A DNA stretch of 64,000 nucleotides from positions 3,968,001 to 4,032,000 of the forward strand of contig OY760517.1 of assembly GCA_963663615.1 (NCBI GenBank), written 5' to 3'. Source of the DNA: G963663615 sp963663615. GTDB taxonomy: Bacteria; Bacteroidota; Ignavibacteria; Ignavibacteriales; Melioribacteraceae. A program made the position numbers and the translations under genes. Below are positions 18,036 through 26,688 of the stretch, in pieces. A model generated the notes under the pieces. It saw nothing but the letters and a program-made list of their open reading frames with translations. It was not told the DNA's origin and made no database searches. The stretch's first letter is position 1; each line of letters opens with the position of its first letter.

Positions 18036-21000
18036 ATGTCTGAACTTGCATTAAAACTAATTGCGGAAGAAAAGAAAAACAAAACAGGTAAACTTGATCT
18101 TGGAAGGTGTGGCTTAAATAACTATCTGCCGGAAGAACTCTTTGATCTTACCTGGTTGAAAGAATTGGTAGTTAGTGGTTTTTATCTGGATTTAAGTAAT
18201 GGAACTATATTTAGATCAAAAAGTAATGATGAAGAAAATAAGTTTAATGATTATGATTTACCAAATAAGTTATCTAATCTTGAAAATCTGGAAAAAATTG
18301 TTTTTGGAAACGTATCATTTTCTGAAAGTTGGAATATAAACGATGTCCGTCCACTAAGAGAATTGCGAAACCTCCAAATTCTTTATCTTCATAATAATCA
18401 AATAAACGATGTCAGTTCACTAAGAGAATTGCGAAACCTCCAAATTCTTTCTCTTGATAATAATCAAATAAACGATGTCAGTTCACTAAGAGAATTGCGA
18501 AACCTCCAAATTCTTTCTCTTGATAATAATCAAATAAACGATGTCAGTCCTCTCAGAGAATTGCGAAACCTCCAAAGTCTTTCTCTTGATAATAATCAAA
18601 TAAACGATGTCAGTCCACTAAGAGAATTGTCAAACCTCCAAATTCTTTATCTTGATAATAATCAAATAAACGATGTCAGTCCTCTCAGAGAATTGCGAAA
18701 CCTTAAAAGTCTTACTCTTGATAATAATCAAATAAACGATGTCAGTCCTCTCAGAGAATTGCGAAACCTTAAAAGTCTTACTCTTGATAATAATCAAATA
18801 AACGATGTCAGTCCTCTCAGAGAATTGCGAAACCTCCAAATTCTTTATCTTAATAATAATCAAATAAACAATGTCAATCCTCTCAGAGAATTGCGAAACC
18901 TCCAAAGTCTTTATCTTTCTAGAAATGAAATAAACGATTTTTCTCCTTTATTGCCACTTTATAAGAATGGGTGTAAAATTGAATGGGAAGAGAATCCAGT
19001 AGAAACACCACCGGAAAGTGTTTTAAAGGTGGGAAATGAAGCGGTTGTTAATTATCTTGAGCAATTAAAGAAACAAGGGAGCGAAAATTTATATGAAGCA
19101 AGAATAATAATTGCTGGTGAAGGAAAATCAGGTAAAACTACATTGTTTAGAAAATTAACCGAAGAAAATGTAAAAGTACCCGATGATAAACAGGAATCAA
19201 CTCATGGAATAAATATTTATTTTGGAAAGGAGTTTCAACATAAATCAAGAGATGGAAAAATTATAAATGCAAATATATGGGACTTTGGTGGGCAGGATAT
19301 CCAAACATATTTACATCAATACTTTTTTGCAAGTAAAAGTTTGTTTTTACTTGTAACAGATGGCAGAAGTGAAAATAATAATTTTGATTACTGGTTTGAA
19401 ATTATTTCAAGATTGTGTGAGGGTATTAAAGTAATTATTATTAATAATATACGTGACAGAGTTACTGCAACAAGAAGTTTTAATCCTGATGATTATAAAA
19501 AAAGGTTTCCCAAATTAGAAATATCACATCTTGAAGTAAACTTTGGTGAAGATGATAGAAGGTGGGATTTATTAATTGAAACTATTGAAAAACAACTTTC
19601 GGAAATTGATCGCGTAAATGAAGCTATACCAGCACTATGGAAACCAATAAAGGAAGAATTATTTAAACAAAAGAAGAAAGGTAAAAAATATATAGACTTT
19701 AGTTTCTTTGAAAGTATTTGTAATGATAACGGATTAACAAAAGAGAAAGATCAGGATTTATGTTTGGATTACCTTCATTGGCTTGGATATGCTTTACATT
19801 ATGAAGACTCCGGACTAAATGAAAAAATATTTATTAATCCTGAATGGATTACAAAAGGTTTATACGAAGTTCTAAGAAAAGATAATTTTAAAGAAGGTTA
19901 CAAGGGAAGGTTTGAAAAAAAAGATATATTTAAAGTTTGGGAAGAAAAAGGATACAACAAAACAGAAAGAAATATTCTGCTTGGTCTTTTGACAAAAGAC
20001 AAATTCGAGGTCTGTTATCAAATAGGAAAATCGAATAAATTTCTTGTTCCAATATTAGTTGATAATCATGATAATCATCCTAAATATGCAAAAAATAATA
20101 AATATACTATAAAATTTGAGTTTCCATTCATGCCTTTTGGTTTTTTTAGTCGTTTAATTGTAAGGCTATATTCTTTAATCTGGGATAATCATATTTGGCT
20201 TACAGGTGTGTATATAAGGAATGATGAAAAAACGTGCATTACTTTTCTTAAACATATTGAAGGTGATAGAATAATAAACATAGATATTTATGGTGAAGTT
20301 AAAGAGAGAATTAATCTGTTAGGAATGATTCGTTCCGAGATGTTTCATATTAGGAAAGAATTATACCCGAGTATTGAGATTATTGAAAAAATACCTTGTA
20401 CTTGTGACTATTGTAATAAATCCGTTGAGCCTTATTATCACAGTCGTACAAATCTTGATAAAATTATGAAACGGCACAAGTTTGAATCACAATGCCAGGA
20501 AAGTGGTGAATTGGTGTCGATACTTACTTTACTAAATTCAATAGTTAGCGAAGAAGATTTGAAAAGACAAAAAGTAGAATGGGAAAAAGATATGGGTGAA
20601 AGAATAAAAATTGATGTTAGTCCGAATTTTGAACTAAACCAAAAAACAGAAGTATATACCGATGTTGAAACAAAAGTTTCAATTAATATTGATATCAATC
20701 TTACTAATGAGTTAATAAGTACAGTTGAAGCATTAAAAGATGAACTTGTTAATGAGCTTGAGTTTGTTGAAAATATTGATGAAAACGACAAAAAAATGGT
20801 TGTGAAAGATGTAGAGAATTTTGGTAGAGCACTTGAATCAATTGTAAAGGATCAATCTGAAAATAATGTGAAGAAAAATAAAGGAAAAATAGAAACATTT
20901 TTTAAGAAGTTAAATGATGGAAGTAAAAGACTCGGAAAATGTTTACAGGTTATTGAAAATGGTAAGGATCTTGCAAAGCAGTTAATTGGTCAATATAATA

Positions 21001-21083
21001 AAGTTGCAAGTACAGTACCCATTCTTCCAGATTTTAATGATATAGTAACCAGTGCTTCAAAATGGGTAAATGATTTATTGTGA
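18036..21083 (+). CDS. ROCO-family protein: LRR - Roc GTPase - COR
   Basis: The ATG at 18036 is chosen because AAGAAGG lies 6 bases upstream. The open frame extends back to 17928, but that part looks like translated noncoding repeat. The protein has 1015 residues. About 107-304 are nine 22-residue leucine-rich repeats (L-R-E-L-R-N-L-Q-x-L-x-L-x-N-N-Q-I-N-D-V). The Roc G domain follows, with P-loop GEGKSGKT (361-368, Lys367) and the G3 motif DFGGQD (416-421). A COR region (about 580-850) ends near a C-x-C-x2-C cluster at 788-793. The last ~150 residues are helical. ROCO proteins are cytosolic dimeric GTPases; the Chlorobium one is the model for LRRK2. Their bacterial role is unknown. No signal peptide. 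Flanking inverted repeats suggest acquisition as a cassette. Confidence 0.93.
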   Translation: MSELALKLIAEEKKNKTGKLDLGRCGLNNYLPEELFDLTWLKELVVSGFYLDLSNGTIFRSKSNDEENKFNDYDLPNKLSNLENLEKIVFGNVSFSESWNINDVRPLRELRNLQILYLHNNQINDVSSLRELRNLQILSLDNNQINDVSSLRELRNLQILSLDNNQINDVSPLRELRNLQSLSLDNNQINDVSPLRELSNLQILYLDNNQINDVSPLRELRNLKSLTLDNNQINDVSPLRELRNLKSLTLDNNQINDVSPLRELRNLQILYLNNNQINNVNPLRELRNLQSLYLSRNEINDFSPLLPLYKNGCKIEWEENPVETPPESVLKVGNEAVVNYLEQLKKQGSENLYEARIIIAGEGKSGKTTLFRKLTEENVKVPDDKQESTHGINIYFGKEFQHKSRDGKIINANIWDFGGQDIQTYLHQYFFASKSLFLLVTDGRSENNNFDYWFEIISRLCEGIKVIIINNIRDRVTATRSFNPDDYKKRFPKLEISHLEVNFGEDDRRWDLLIETIEKQLSEIDRVNEAIPALWKPIKEELFKQKKKGKKYIDFSFFESICNDNGLTKEKDQDLCLDYLHWLGYALHYEDSGLNEKIFINPEWITKGLYEVLRKDNFKEGYKGRFEKKDIFKVWEEKGYNKTERNILLGLLTKDKFEVCYQIGKSNKFLVPILVDNHDNHPKYAKNNKYTIKFEFPFMPFGFFSRLIVRLYSLIWDNHIWLTGVYIRNDEKTCITFLKHIEGDRIINIDIYGEVKERINLLGMIRSEMFHIRKELYPSIEIIEKIPCTCDYCNKSVEPYYHSRTNLDKIMKRHKFESQCQESGELVSILTLLNSIVSEEDLKRQKVEWEKDMGERIKIDVSPNFELNQKTEVYTDVETKVSINIDINLTNELISTVEALKDELVNELEFVENIDENDKKMVVKDVENFGRALESIVKDQSENNVKKNKGKIETFFKKLNDGSKRLGKCLQVIENGKDLAKQLIGQYNKVASTVPILPDFNDIVTSASKWVNDLL
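18354..18947 (+). repeat. Nine 66-bp tandem repeats coding the LRR array
   Basis: Units start at 18354, 18420, 18486, 18552, 18618, 18684, 18750, 18816 and 18882. Units 6 and 7 are identical over 66 bases. Units 2 and 3 differ only near the last bases. The ninth is the most diverged. Synonymous positions are as conserved as the others, so the array has expanded or been homogenised recently. Confidence 0.95.
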
Positions 21084-21114
21084 TAAAAGAATATTGATTG
21101 CCAATTTTATATGG

Positions 21115-21146
21115 TTACCTCCACGCCAAAGGCTGGCAAGCTCCCC
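21115..21146 (-). repeat. Right arm of imperfect inverted repeat bracketing the ROCO gene
   Basis: Read on the minus strand it gives GGGGA-GC-TTGCC-AG-CCTTTGG-CGT-GGAGGTAA, matching the left arm at 17932-17962. It begins 31 bases after the ROCO stop codon. Confidence 0.6.
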
Positions 21147-21254
21147 TGAAATGGTAGGTGGAATAAGAACAGACAAGATTAGAGCATTATCCTCACCTTG
21201 TAGGAGAGGGATTGAGGTCAGGTCCTGAATATGGTTGCAGGTTTATTTTTATTC

Positions 21255-21276
21255 TAGGGTAATACAATTTACCCTA
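21255..21276. repeat. Short perfect inverted repeat (hairpin)
   Basis: TAGGGTAA (21255-21262) pairs with TTACCCTA (21269-21276) around a 6-base loop. No T tract follows on either strand, so it is not an obvious terminator. It is probably part of the repeat material behind the ROCO gene. Confidence 0.55.
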
Positions 21277-21464
21277 CGCAGCATATTTTTGGTTGAGTGT
21301 TGAGTAACACAGACTTGTATATCAGGTACAGAATGATGATATATTAATATTCAACTGCTGATAACAATATTTGTGATAAATTAGATCAATATTTTATTTT
21401 TAACTCCTCCCCCAGGCAACTATTAGCCATTAAAACCATCTCTAATAAAAATGGAGACAGGTTA

Positions 21465-22658
21465 ATGAGATGTATGACAATAATCATAGTACTGATAATA
21501 CGAACTATTGCAATAGGTCAGGTAGAAGATTCTACCGAAATATTCAAAAAAGCAAAAACTGCATTCGAAAACTATGATTATAATTCAGCGTTAACATTTG
21601 CTGATAGTCTGGTACAAAATATTGATAGCGTTGGCAGGGAAGTGGCTAACCTACGTTCTGATATTTACGAAAGATTGGGCGAATATGATAAAGCTATACT
21701 TGAACTGAAAAAAATTGAGTGTGATGAAATATCTCATCGTATTAAAATTGCCGAATTATATATAAAGGATGGCAATTACAAATATGCCGCCAAACTATTC
21801 TGGAATATATTCTTGCAAAATCCTGAATTGATTTATCCAAAATTAAGAGCATCCGATTGTCAGTATAAACTTGGGTTATACAAAGAGGCTTTTACAGGTT
21901 ACAAGTTTATTCTAACAAAAGACCCACAAAATTACAAAGCCCTTAAAATGATAACTTCAATAGCAAATATTATGGATTTGCCGGATAGTGCTATAAATTA
22001 CGGTGAAAGGGCAGTAAATATAAAAAGAGAACCTGTAGTATTGCGTATGTTGTGCGAAAACTATTTCAGAAAAAAGGATTACTTTAATACTGTAAGGTGG
22101 GGATTAAAGCTCCTGAATATGGGCGATACCACATACTCGGTTTCCCAAAAAATGGGTATATCAAGTTATTACATTGCAAGGGATTCAAAATTTGATGCTA
22201 TTGCATTAAAAAATAAAGAAGCGATTAAATATCTTTCATTTGCCTACTCGTTAAATAGTACTGATCCTATCACTCCATTTTATATTTCACTCGCATATAA
22301 GGAGCTGGATAGTTTGGACAAATCATTAGAGTGGTTTGAGAAAACGGAGAATATGATTTTCCCGGATTATCTTGCCGAGTTTTATTTTCAGTATGGAGAT
22401 GTGTTGCAACGTAAGGAAAAATATCAGGATGCAATAGATAGATTTAGCGAGTCATTAAAATATGATCCTGAAAAAAATGCAGTCCTGTTTTATCTTGCAA
22501 TGGCAATGGATAAATATTACAAGGATAAAACTATAGTTTCTCTTTACTATAAAACCTACCAATCCAAAATGGATACATTGGACCCTCTTGTTAACAAATA
22601 CATCGAAAACAGGTTGGAAGCACTCCGGGAGTACATTCATTTCAACGGAAATAAGTAG
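21465..22658 (+). CDS. Tetratricopeptide-repeat (TPR) protein, exported
   Basis: The 397-residue protein has a short hydrophobic leader (TIIIVLIIRTIAIGQ), then several 34-residue helix-turn-helix units with TPR spacing (A-L-x-x-A-D, Y-x-x-A-x-x-x-F, P-E, and the clear late unit KYQDAIDRFSESLKYDPE). TPR arrays bind proteins; the partner is unknown. The ATG at 21465 is preceded by GGAGACAGG; a second in-frame ATG at 21474 would also work. It lies 72 bases upstream of mnmE on the same strand and may be co-transcribed. Confidence 0.8.
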   Translation: MRCMTIIIVLIIRTIAIGQVEDSTEIFKKAKTAFENYDYNSALTFADSLVQNIDSVGREVANLRSDIYERLGEYDKAILELKKIECDEISHRIKIAELYIKDGNYKYAAKLFWNIFLQNPELIYPKLRASDCQYKLGLYKEAFTGYKFILTKDPQNYKALKMITSIANIMDLPDSAINYGERAVNIKREPVVLRMLCENYFRKKDYFNTVRWGLKLLNMGDTTYSVSQKMGISSYYIARDSKFDAIALKNKEAIKYLSFAYSLNSTDPITPFYISLAYKELDSLDKSLEWFEKTENMIFPDYLAEFYFQYGDVLQRKEKYQDAIDRFSESLKYDPEKNAVLFYLAMAMDKYYKDKTIVSLYYKTYQSKMDTLDPLVNKYIENRLEALREYIHFNGNK

Positions 22659-22730
22659 AGTATGAATTAATGGTTTGATTAAAAGGATTAATGGTGGTAA
22701 TTTTAAAAATTTGATTTTAATCGTAATCCT

Positions 22731-24080
22731 ATGTATCATAAAGACACCATTTGTGCACTCGCAACCGCTACCGGGGAAGCTGCAATATCAGTTATCAGGG
22801 TAAGTGGCGAGCAAGCATTTAAAATATGCGGTAAACTGCTAAAAAACTCCGAAGAAGTATCCACGTGGAACAGTCATACTATACATTACAGAAATATGAT
22901 TGTTAACGATGAAATTATTGATGATGTGCTAATCTCGAAGTTTAACACTCCGAATAGTTATACCGGTGAAGACAGTATAGAAATTAGTTGTCACGGTTCA
23001 TACCTAATCGTGCATAAAATTATACATGCATTACTCGAAAATGGTGCCCGTACAGCAGAGCCAGGTGAGTTTACCAAGCGTGCCTTTATGAATGGCAAAC
23101 TTGATCTTACACAAGCAGAGGCTGTTGCCCAGATTATAAGTTCGCGTACGGATAATTCTCTAAAGGGTGCACGCAATCAGTTAAATGGTCGTCTATCAGA
23201 AAAGATTAACTATTTGCGTAAAGAACTTATCGATACGTCTTCACTTGTTGAGCTTGAACTTGATTTTGCCGAAGAGGAGATAGAGTTTATGCCTCTTGAT
23301 AACATAAAAAGTAAAGTTGAGGAAGTTGTTGCTGAAATAGAAAAACTAATCTCCTCATATTCGTATGGTAAAATTATTCGTGATGGAATTCATGTTGCCA
23401 TTGTAGGCAAACCAAACGTAGGTAAATCCTCACTTATGAACTACATCCTTAAAGAAAAGCGTGCAATTGTTTCTGAAATACCGGGTACTACTCGTGATAT
23501 TATAAAAGAAGAAGTTAACATAGATGGTTTTCTATTTAAGTTTGTTGATACAGCAGGAATAAGGGAAGCGTTTGATGAAATTGAAAGAGAAGGAATTGAA
23601 CGTAGCAGGGAAGAGATTATAAAATCTGACATTGCACTTCTTATTGATTCGGTTGATGAAGAATACGATAACGCACTTGTTGATAAAATAACAGAAATAA
23701 AACCTCAGGAAACTATAATTCATGTAGTTAACAAGATTGATATACGTGACAAGGAATATGATGAAAATGTGGTAAAAATATCTGTTAAAACAGGTGAGGG
23801 TATAAATACTCTTTTTGAGGTTATAAAGAGTAAGGTAATTGATAAAAATATTTATACTGAAGATAATGCCATTGTTACAAACTTAAGGCATTTGAATTCG
23901 TTAAAGAAAGCAAAAGAGAATTTAAATAAATCTATTGATACAATTAATTCGCAATTATCTGGAGAATTTATATCAATAGATATAAGAAATAGTGTAACCT
24001 CACTTTCTGAAATAATTGGCGAAGTTACATCCGATGATATATTGAATAATATATTTTCACAATTCTGTATTGGTAAATAG
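22731..24080 (+). CDS. mnmE: tRNA modification GTPase MnmE (TrmE)
   Basis: At 449 residues it has standard length. The N-terminal folate-binding domain starts DTICALATATGEAAISVIRVSG. The helical domain is interrupted by the G domain, with P-loop GKPNVGKSS (226-234), GTTRD and DTAGIRE. The protein ends in FCIGK, giving the conserved C-terminal Cys447. With MnmG it makes 5-(carboxymethyl)aminomethyl-U34 on tRNAs, using methylene-tetrahydrofolate, K+ and GTP. The mnmG gene follows after 35 bases, so the two partners are co-expressed. The stop codon overlaps a parS-like site. Confidence 0.98.
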   Translation: MYHKDTICALATATGEAAISVIRVSGEQAFKICGKLLKNSEEVSTWNSHTIHYRNMIVNDEIIDDVLISKFNTPNSYTGEDSIEISCHGSYLIVHKIIHALLENGARTAEPGEFTKRAFMNGKLDLTQAEAVAQIISSRTDNSLKGARNQLNGRLSEKINYLRKELIDTSSLVELELDFAEEEIEFMPLDNIKSKVEEVVAEIEKLISSYSYGKIIRDGIHVAIVGKPNVGKSSLMNYILKEKRAIVSEIPGTTRDIIKEEVNIDGFLFKFVDTAGIREAFDEIEREGIERSREEIIKSDIALLIDSVDEEYDNALVDKITEIKPQETIIHVVNKIDIRDKEYDENVVKISVKTGEGINTLFEVIKSKVIDKNIYTEDNAIVTNLRHLNSLKKAKENLNKSIDTINSQLSGEFISIDIRNSVTSLSEIIGEVTSDDILNNIFSQFCIGK

Positions 24081-24094
24081 TTTCACGTGAAACA
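24079..24094. promoter_or_regulatory. parS: parS-like centromere site (15/16)
   Basis: The palindrome AGTTTCACGTGAAACA differs from the ParB-binding consensus TGTTTCACGTGAAACA at one position by ungapped 16-mer comparison (A replaces T at position 1). It lies at the mnmE stop codon, in the mnmE-mnmG gap. Confidence 0.8.
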
Positions 24095-24115
24095 TAAAAT
24101 AGAAAGATTGAATTA

Positions 24116-25993
24116 ATGAAAAGTTTTGATGTTATTGTAGTTGGTGGTGGACACGCCGGTATTGAGGCTGCTGTTGCTGCCGCTAAAATGGGTTGTTCCG
24201 TTGCAATGATAACTATGGAAAAAAATGCAATTGGTCGTATGTCATGTAATCCGGCAATTGGAGGTTCCGCAAAAGGTCATCTTGTGCATGAAATAGATGC
24301 TCTTGGTGGCGTTATGGGGCAGATTGCCGATAAGACAGGAATACAATTCAGAATACTAAACCGTTCTAAAGGTCCGGCTGTTTGGGCTGGTAGATGCCAA
24401 AGTGACAGAAAACTTTATTCCGAAGAGGCTGTAAGAGTTGTTGAGAGTACGGAAAACCTTTTTATTATAGAAGATGCTGTTCAGGAAGCTTTCGAGGAAG
24501 ACAAAAAAATATCGTACGTAAAAACTAAATCTGGTGAGTTTTATAAATGTAGTGCGTTAATAGTTTGTAGTGGTACATTTATGAACGGAATAATGCATAC
24601 TGGTAGAGACAAGTTTGTTGGTGGTAGGGTAGGTGAGGCTCCTTCTGTTGGATTAACAAAATCTTTTGAAGATATGGGGTTTGTTTCGGGCAGATTAAAA
24701 ACAGGTACTCCTCCTCGTCTGCATAAAGATTCACTTAATTATGATTTATTGAATGAACAACCTGGTGATGAAATACCGGAGCCTTTTTCACTATATACTG
24801 ATAAATCAAAATTCCCATTTCAACCTCAATTAAGTTGCTGGCTAACTTATACAGATGAAAATACACATGCAATATTGGAAAAAGGTTTCGATGATTCGCC
24901 TCTGTTCCTGGGTGTAATACAGGGTGCTGGCCCCAGGTATTGTCCTTCAATTGAAGATAAAATTGTTAGGTTTAAGGATAAACCTGGTCACCAGTTGTTT
25001 CTGGAACCTGAAGGATTGGAAGATGATACCATTTATGTAAATGGTTTTTCTACATCATTACCTGCTGATATACAGATTGAAGCAATTAAATCGATTAAGG
25101 GACTTGAAGACGCTATTATGACTCGTCCCGGTTACGCAGTTGAGTATGATTATTTTCCGCCATATCAGATTGATTTAACATTGGAAACAAAACTTGTAAA
25201 GGGTTTATATTTTGCCGGACAAATTAATGGAACTTCTGGATACGAAGAAGCTGCAGCTCAAGGTTTACTAGCTGGTATAAATGCAGCCCTTAAAATACAG
25301 GGCAGGGAACAACTAACACTAAAAAGAAATGAAGCATATATTGGTGTGCTGGTGGATGACCTCGTAGGTAAATCAACAAACGAACCATACAGAATGTTTA
25401 CATCCAGAGCGGAACATAGGTTGCTCTTGCGTCAGGATAATGCGGATATTCGCTTACTTAAATATGGTTATGAAGTTGGACTTGTTTCACGTGAAACATA
25501 CAATGAGTTTATTAATTACAACAAATTGATAATTTCTTCAATCAATAGTTTGAATAAAACAAGAATTAAACCTGCTGTAATAAATCCGTTTCTGGAAAAG
25601 AAGGGGAGTTCATTAGTAGATAATTCGGAAACAGTAAACAAGCTAACAAAAAGAACTGATATAAAACTCACAGAACTGTTGCCTTATATTAACAGAGATG
25701 AAGTGCCTGCGTTTGATGAGTTGGAAAAAAATGAAAAGGCAATACAACAAGTTGAAATAGAAATGAAATATGAAGGTTATATTAAAAGACAACATGAAAT
25801 GGTAGCCCGACTCGAAAAACTTGAGCATATAAATATTCCCGAAGATTTCGACTATTTGAATATAAATACTGTCTCAGCTGAAGGAAGGGAAAAATTACAC
25901 AAGATAAGACCTGCAACTTTGGGGCAGGCATCCAGAATATCAGGAGTTTCCCCTTCAGATATTTCTGTATTATTAGTATATTTAAAAAACTAA
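24116..25993 (+). CDS. mnmG: tRNA uridine-5-carboxymethylaminomethyl(34) synthesis enzyme MnmG (GidA)
   Basis: The 625 residues match the full-length family. The FAD dinucleotide-binding motif is GGGHAGIEAA near residue 10, followed by MSCNPAIGGSAKGHL with the conserved Cys. GTFMNGIMHTGR and the late GLYFAGQINGTSGYEEAAAQGL are all MnmG signatures. The C-terminal helical domain ends RISGVSPSDISVLLVYLK and binds MnmE and tRNA. It uses FAD and NADH. A perfect parS site is written into the codons at 25483-25498 (residues Leu-Val-Ser-Arg-Glu-Thr). The rsmG gene follows at once. Confidence 0.98.
   Translation: MKSFDVIVVGGGHAGIEAAVAAAKMGCSVAMITMEKNAIGRMSCNPAIGGSAKGHLVHEIDALGGVMGQIADKTGIQFRILNRSKGPAVWAGRCQSDRKLYSEEAVRVVESTENLFIIEDAVQEAFEEDKKISYVKTKSGEFYKCSALIVCSGTFMNGIMHTGRDKFVGGRVGEAPSVGLTKSFEDMGFVSGRLKTGTPPRLHKDSLNYDLLNEQPGDEIPEPFSLYTDKSKFPFQPQLSCWLTYTDENTHAILEKGFDDSPLFLGVIQGAGPRYCPSIEDKIVRFKDKPGHQLFLEPEGLEDDTIYVNGFSTSLPADIQIEAIKSIKGLEDAIMTRPGYAVEYDYFPPYQIDLTLETKLVKGLYFAGQINGTSGYEEAAAQGLLAGINAALKIQGREQLTLKRNEAYIGVLVDDLVGKSTNEPYRMFTSRAEHRLLLRQDNADIRLLKYGYEVGLVSRETYNEFINYNKLIISSINSLNKTRIKPAVINPFLEKKGSSLVDNSETVNKLTKRTDIKLTELLPYINRDEVPAFDELEKNEKAIQQVEIEMKYEGYIKRQHEMVARLEKLEHINIPEDFDYLNINTVSAEGREKLHKIRPATLGQASRISGVSPSDISVLLVYLKN
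25483..25498. promoter_or_regulatory. parS: parS site, perfect 16-base match, inside mnmG
   Basis: TGTTTCACGTGAAACA is the exact palindromic consensus bound by ParB/Spo0J. It is 1404 bases from the other copy. Being in frame within mnmG, it constrains those codons. Confidence 0.9.
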
Positions 25994-26007
25994 TTTTGAG
26001 GATTCTG

Positions 26008-26688
26008 TTGGAAAGAGTAGAAAAGTATATAGTAGAACTTAAGAAACTGTTTTGGGATAACGGTATTAATCCCGATATTTATCAGATTGAAAGATTGGCA
26101 AACTACGCCTCATTAGTAGTTGACAAGAATGAAGAAGTAAATTTAATTTCAAGAAAAGATACCGAAAACATTATTGAGAACCACGTATTTATTTCTTATT
26201 ATATTTCAGAGTATTTGCCAGAAGGTGTTAACCGCTTTTTGGATATTGGTACCGGTGGTGGTTTCCCGGGTATTCCCTTAGCTATCTCTCGTCCCTTTAT
26301 GAGGGGTGTTTTGGTGGATTCAACATCAAAAAAAATTAACGCAGTAAGTGAATTTATCGATAAACTTAAAATAACCAATATAGTTTCGGAAAACGCTCGC
26401 GTTGAAAGTGATGATTTTAAAGAAAAATACGCAAATAAATTTGACCTTATTGTTAGTCGTGCTACTGTACCTATGATAATTTTGTTCAGGTATGCAATTC
26501 CTCTAATTAAAGACAAAGCTTATATATTGGCTTTAAAAGGTGGAGATATTGCTGAGGAATTAAAGACGGCTGAAATAAAGTATAAATCGTATATTAAAAA
26601 ATCAACTATCTTCGAAATGGCTTACAAGCCTTCCAATATAAGGAATGAGAAAGATAAAAAACTAATTATGGTGGAATTAATAAAATGA
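26008..26688 (+). CDS. rsmG: 16S rRNA (guanine527-N7)-methyltransferase RsmG (GidB)
   Basis: About 226 residues from TTG at 26008, chosen because GAGGA sits 5 bases upstream. An earlier TTG at 25996 overlaps that signal. The SAM-binding motif RFLDIGTGGGFPGIPLA is diagnostic. The early NLISRKD and the later LIVSRATVP also fit RsmG. It methylates G527 in the 530 loop of 16S rRNA; its loss gives low-level streptomycin resistance in other bacteria. The TGA overlaps the ATG of murQ (ATGA). In many genomes parA-parB follow rsmG, but here murQ does. Confidence 0.96.
   Translation: MERVEKYIVELKKLFWDNGINPDIYQIERLANYASLVVDKNEEVNLISRKDTENIIENHVFISYYISEYLPEGVNRFLDIGTGGGFPGIPLAISRPFMRGVLVDSTSKKINAVSEFIDKLKITNIVSENARVESDDFKEKYANKFDLIVSRATVPMIILFRYAIPLIKDKAYILALKGGDIAEELKTAEIKYKSYIKKSTIFEMAYKPSNIRNEKDKKLIMVELIK

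Larger units (their letters stand above)
21084..21464. other. Noncoding stretch with repeat-like elements after the ROCO gene
   Basis: There is no gene in these 381 bases. They hold the right inverted-repeat arm (21115-21146), then a G-rich piece around 21191-21225 (CCTCACCTTG...GGGATTGAGG) with short internal pairing like dispersed repeats of many environmental genomes. A hairpin at 21255-21276 and an AT-rich tail that must carry the promoter of the TPR gene follow. Base composition in 21115-21250 is visibly more GC-rich than the surroundings. Confidence 0.6.

Noticed and set aside
18630..18905. 91-residue minus-strand frame across the LRR repeats
   Set aside because: It is the reverse-strand shadow of the repeat array, with the same period and no start signal.
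18354..18947. Regular 66-bp repeats that could suggest a CRISPR array
   Set aside because: The units are contiguous without spacers, in frame, and encode leucine-rich repeats.
20438..20791. 117-residue Ser-rich minus-strand frame
   Set aside because: Antisense to the ROCO C-terminal region; low-complexity shadow of Glu/Asp/Lys codons.
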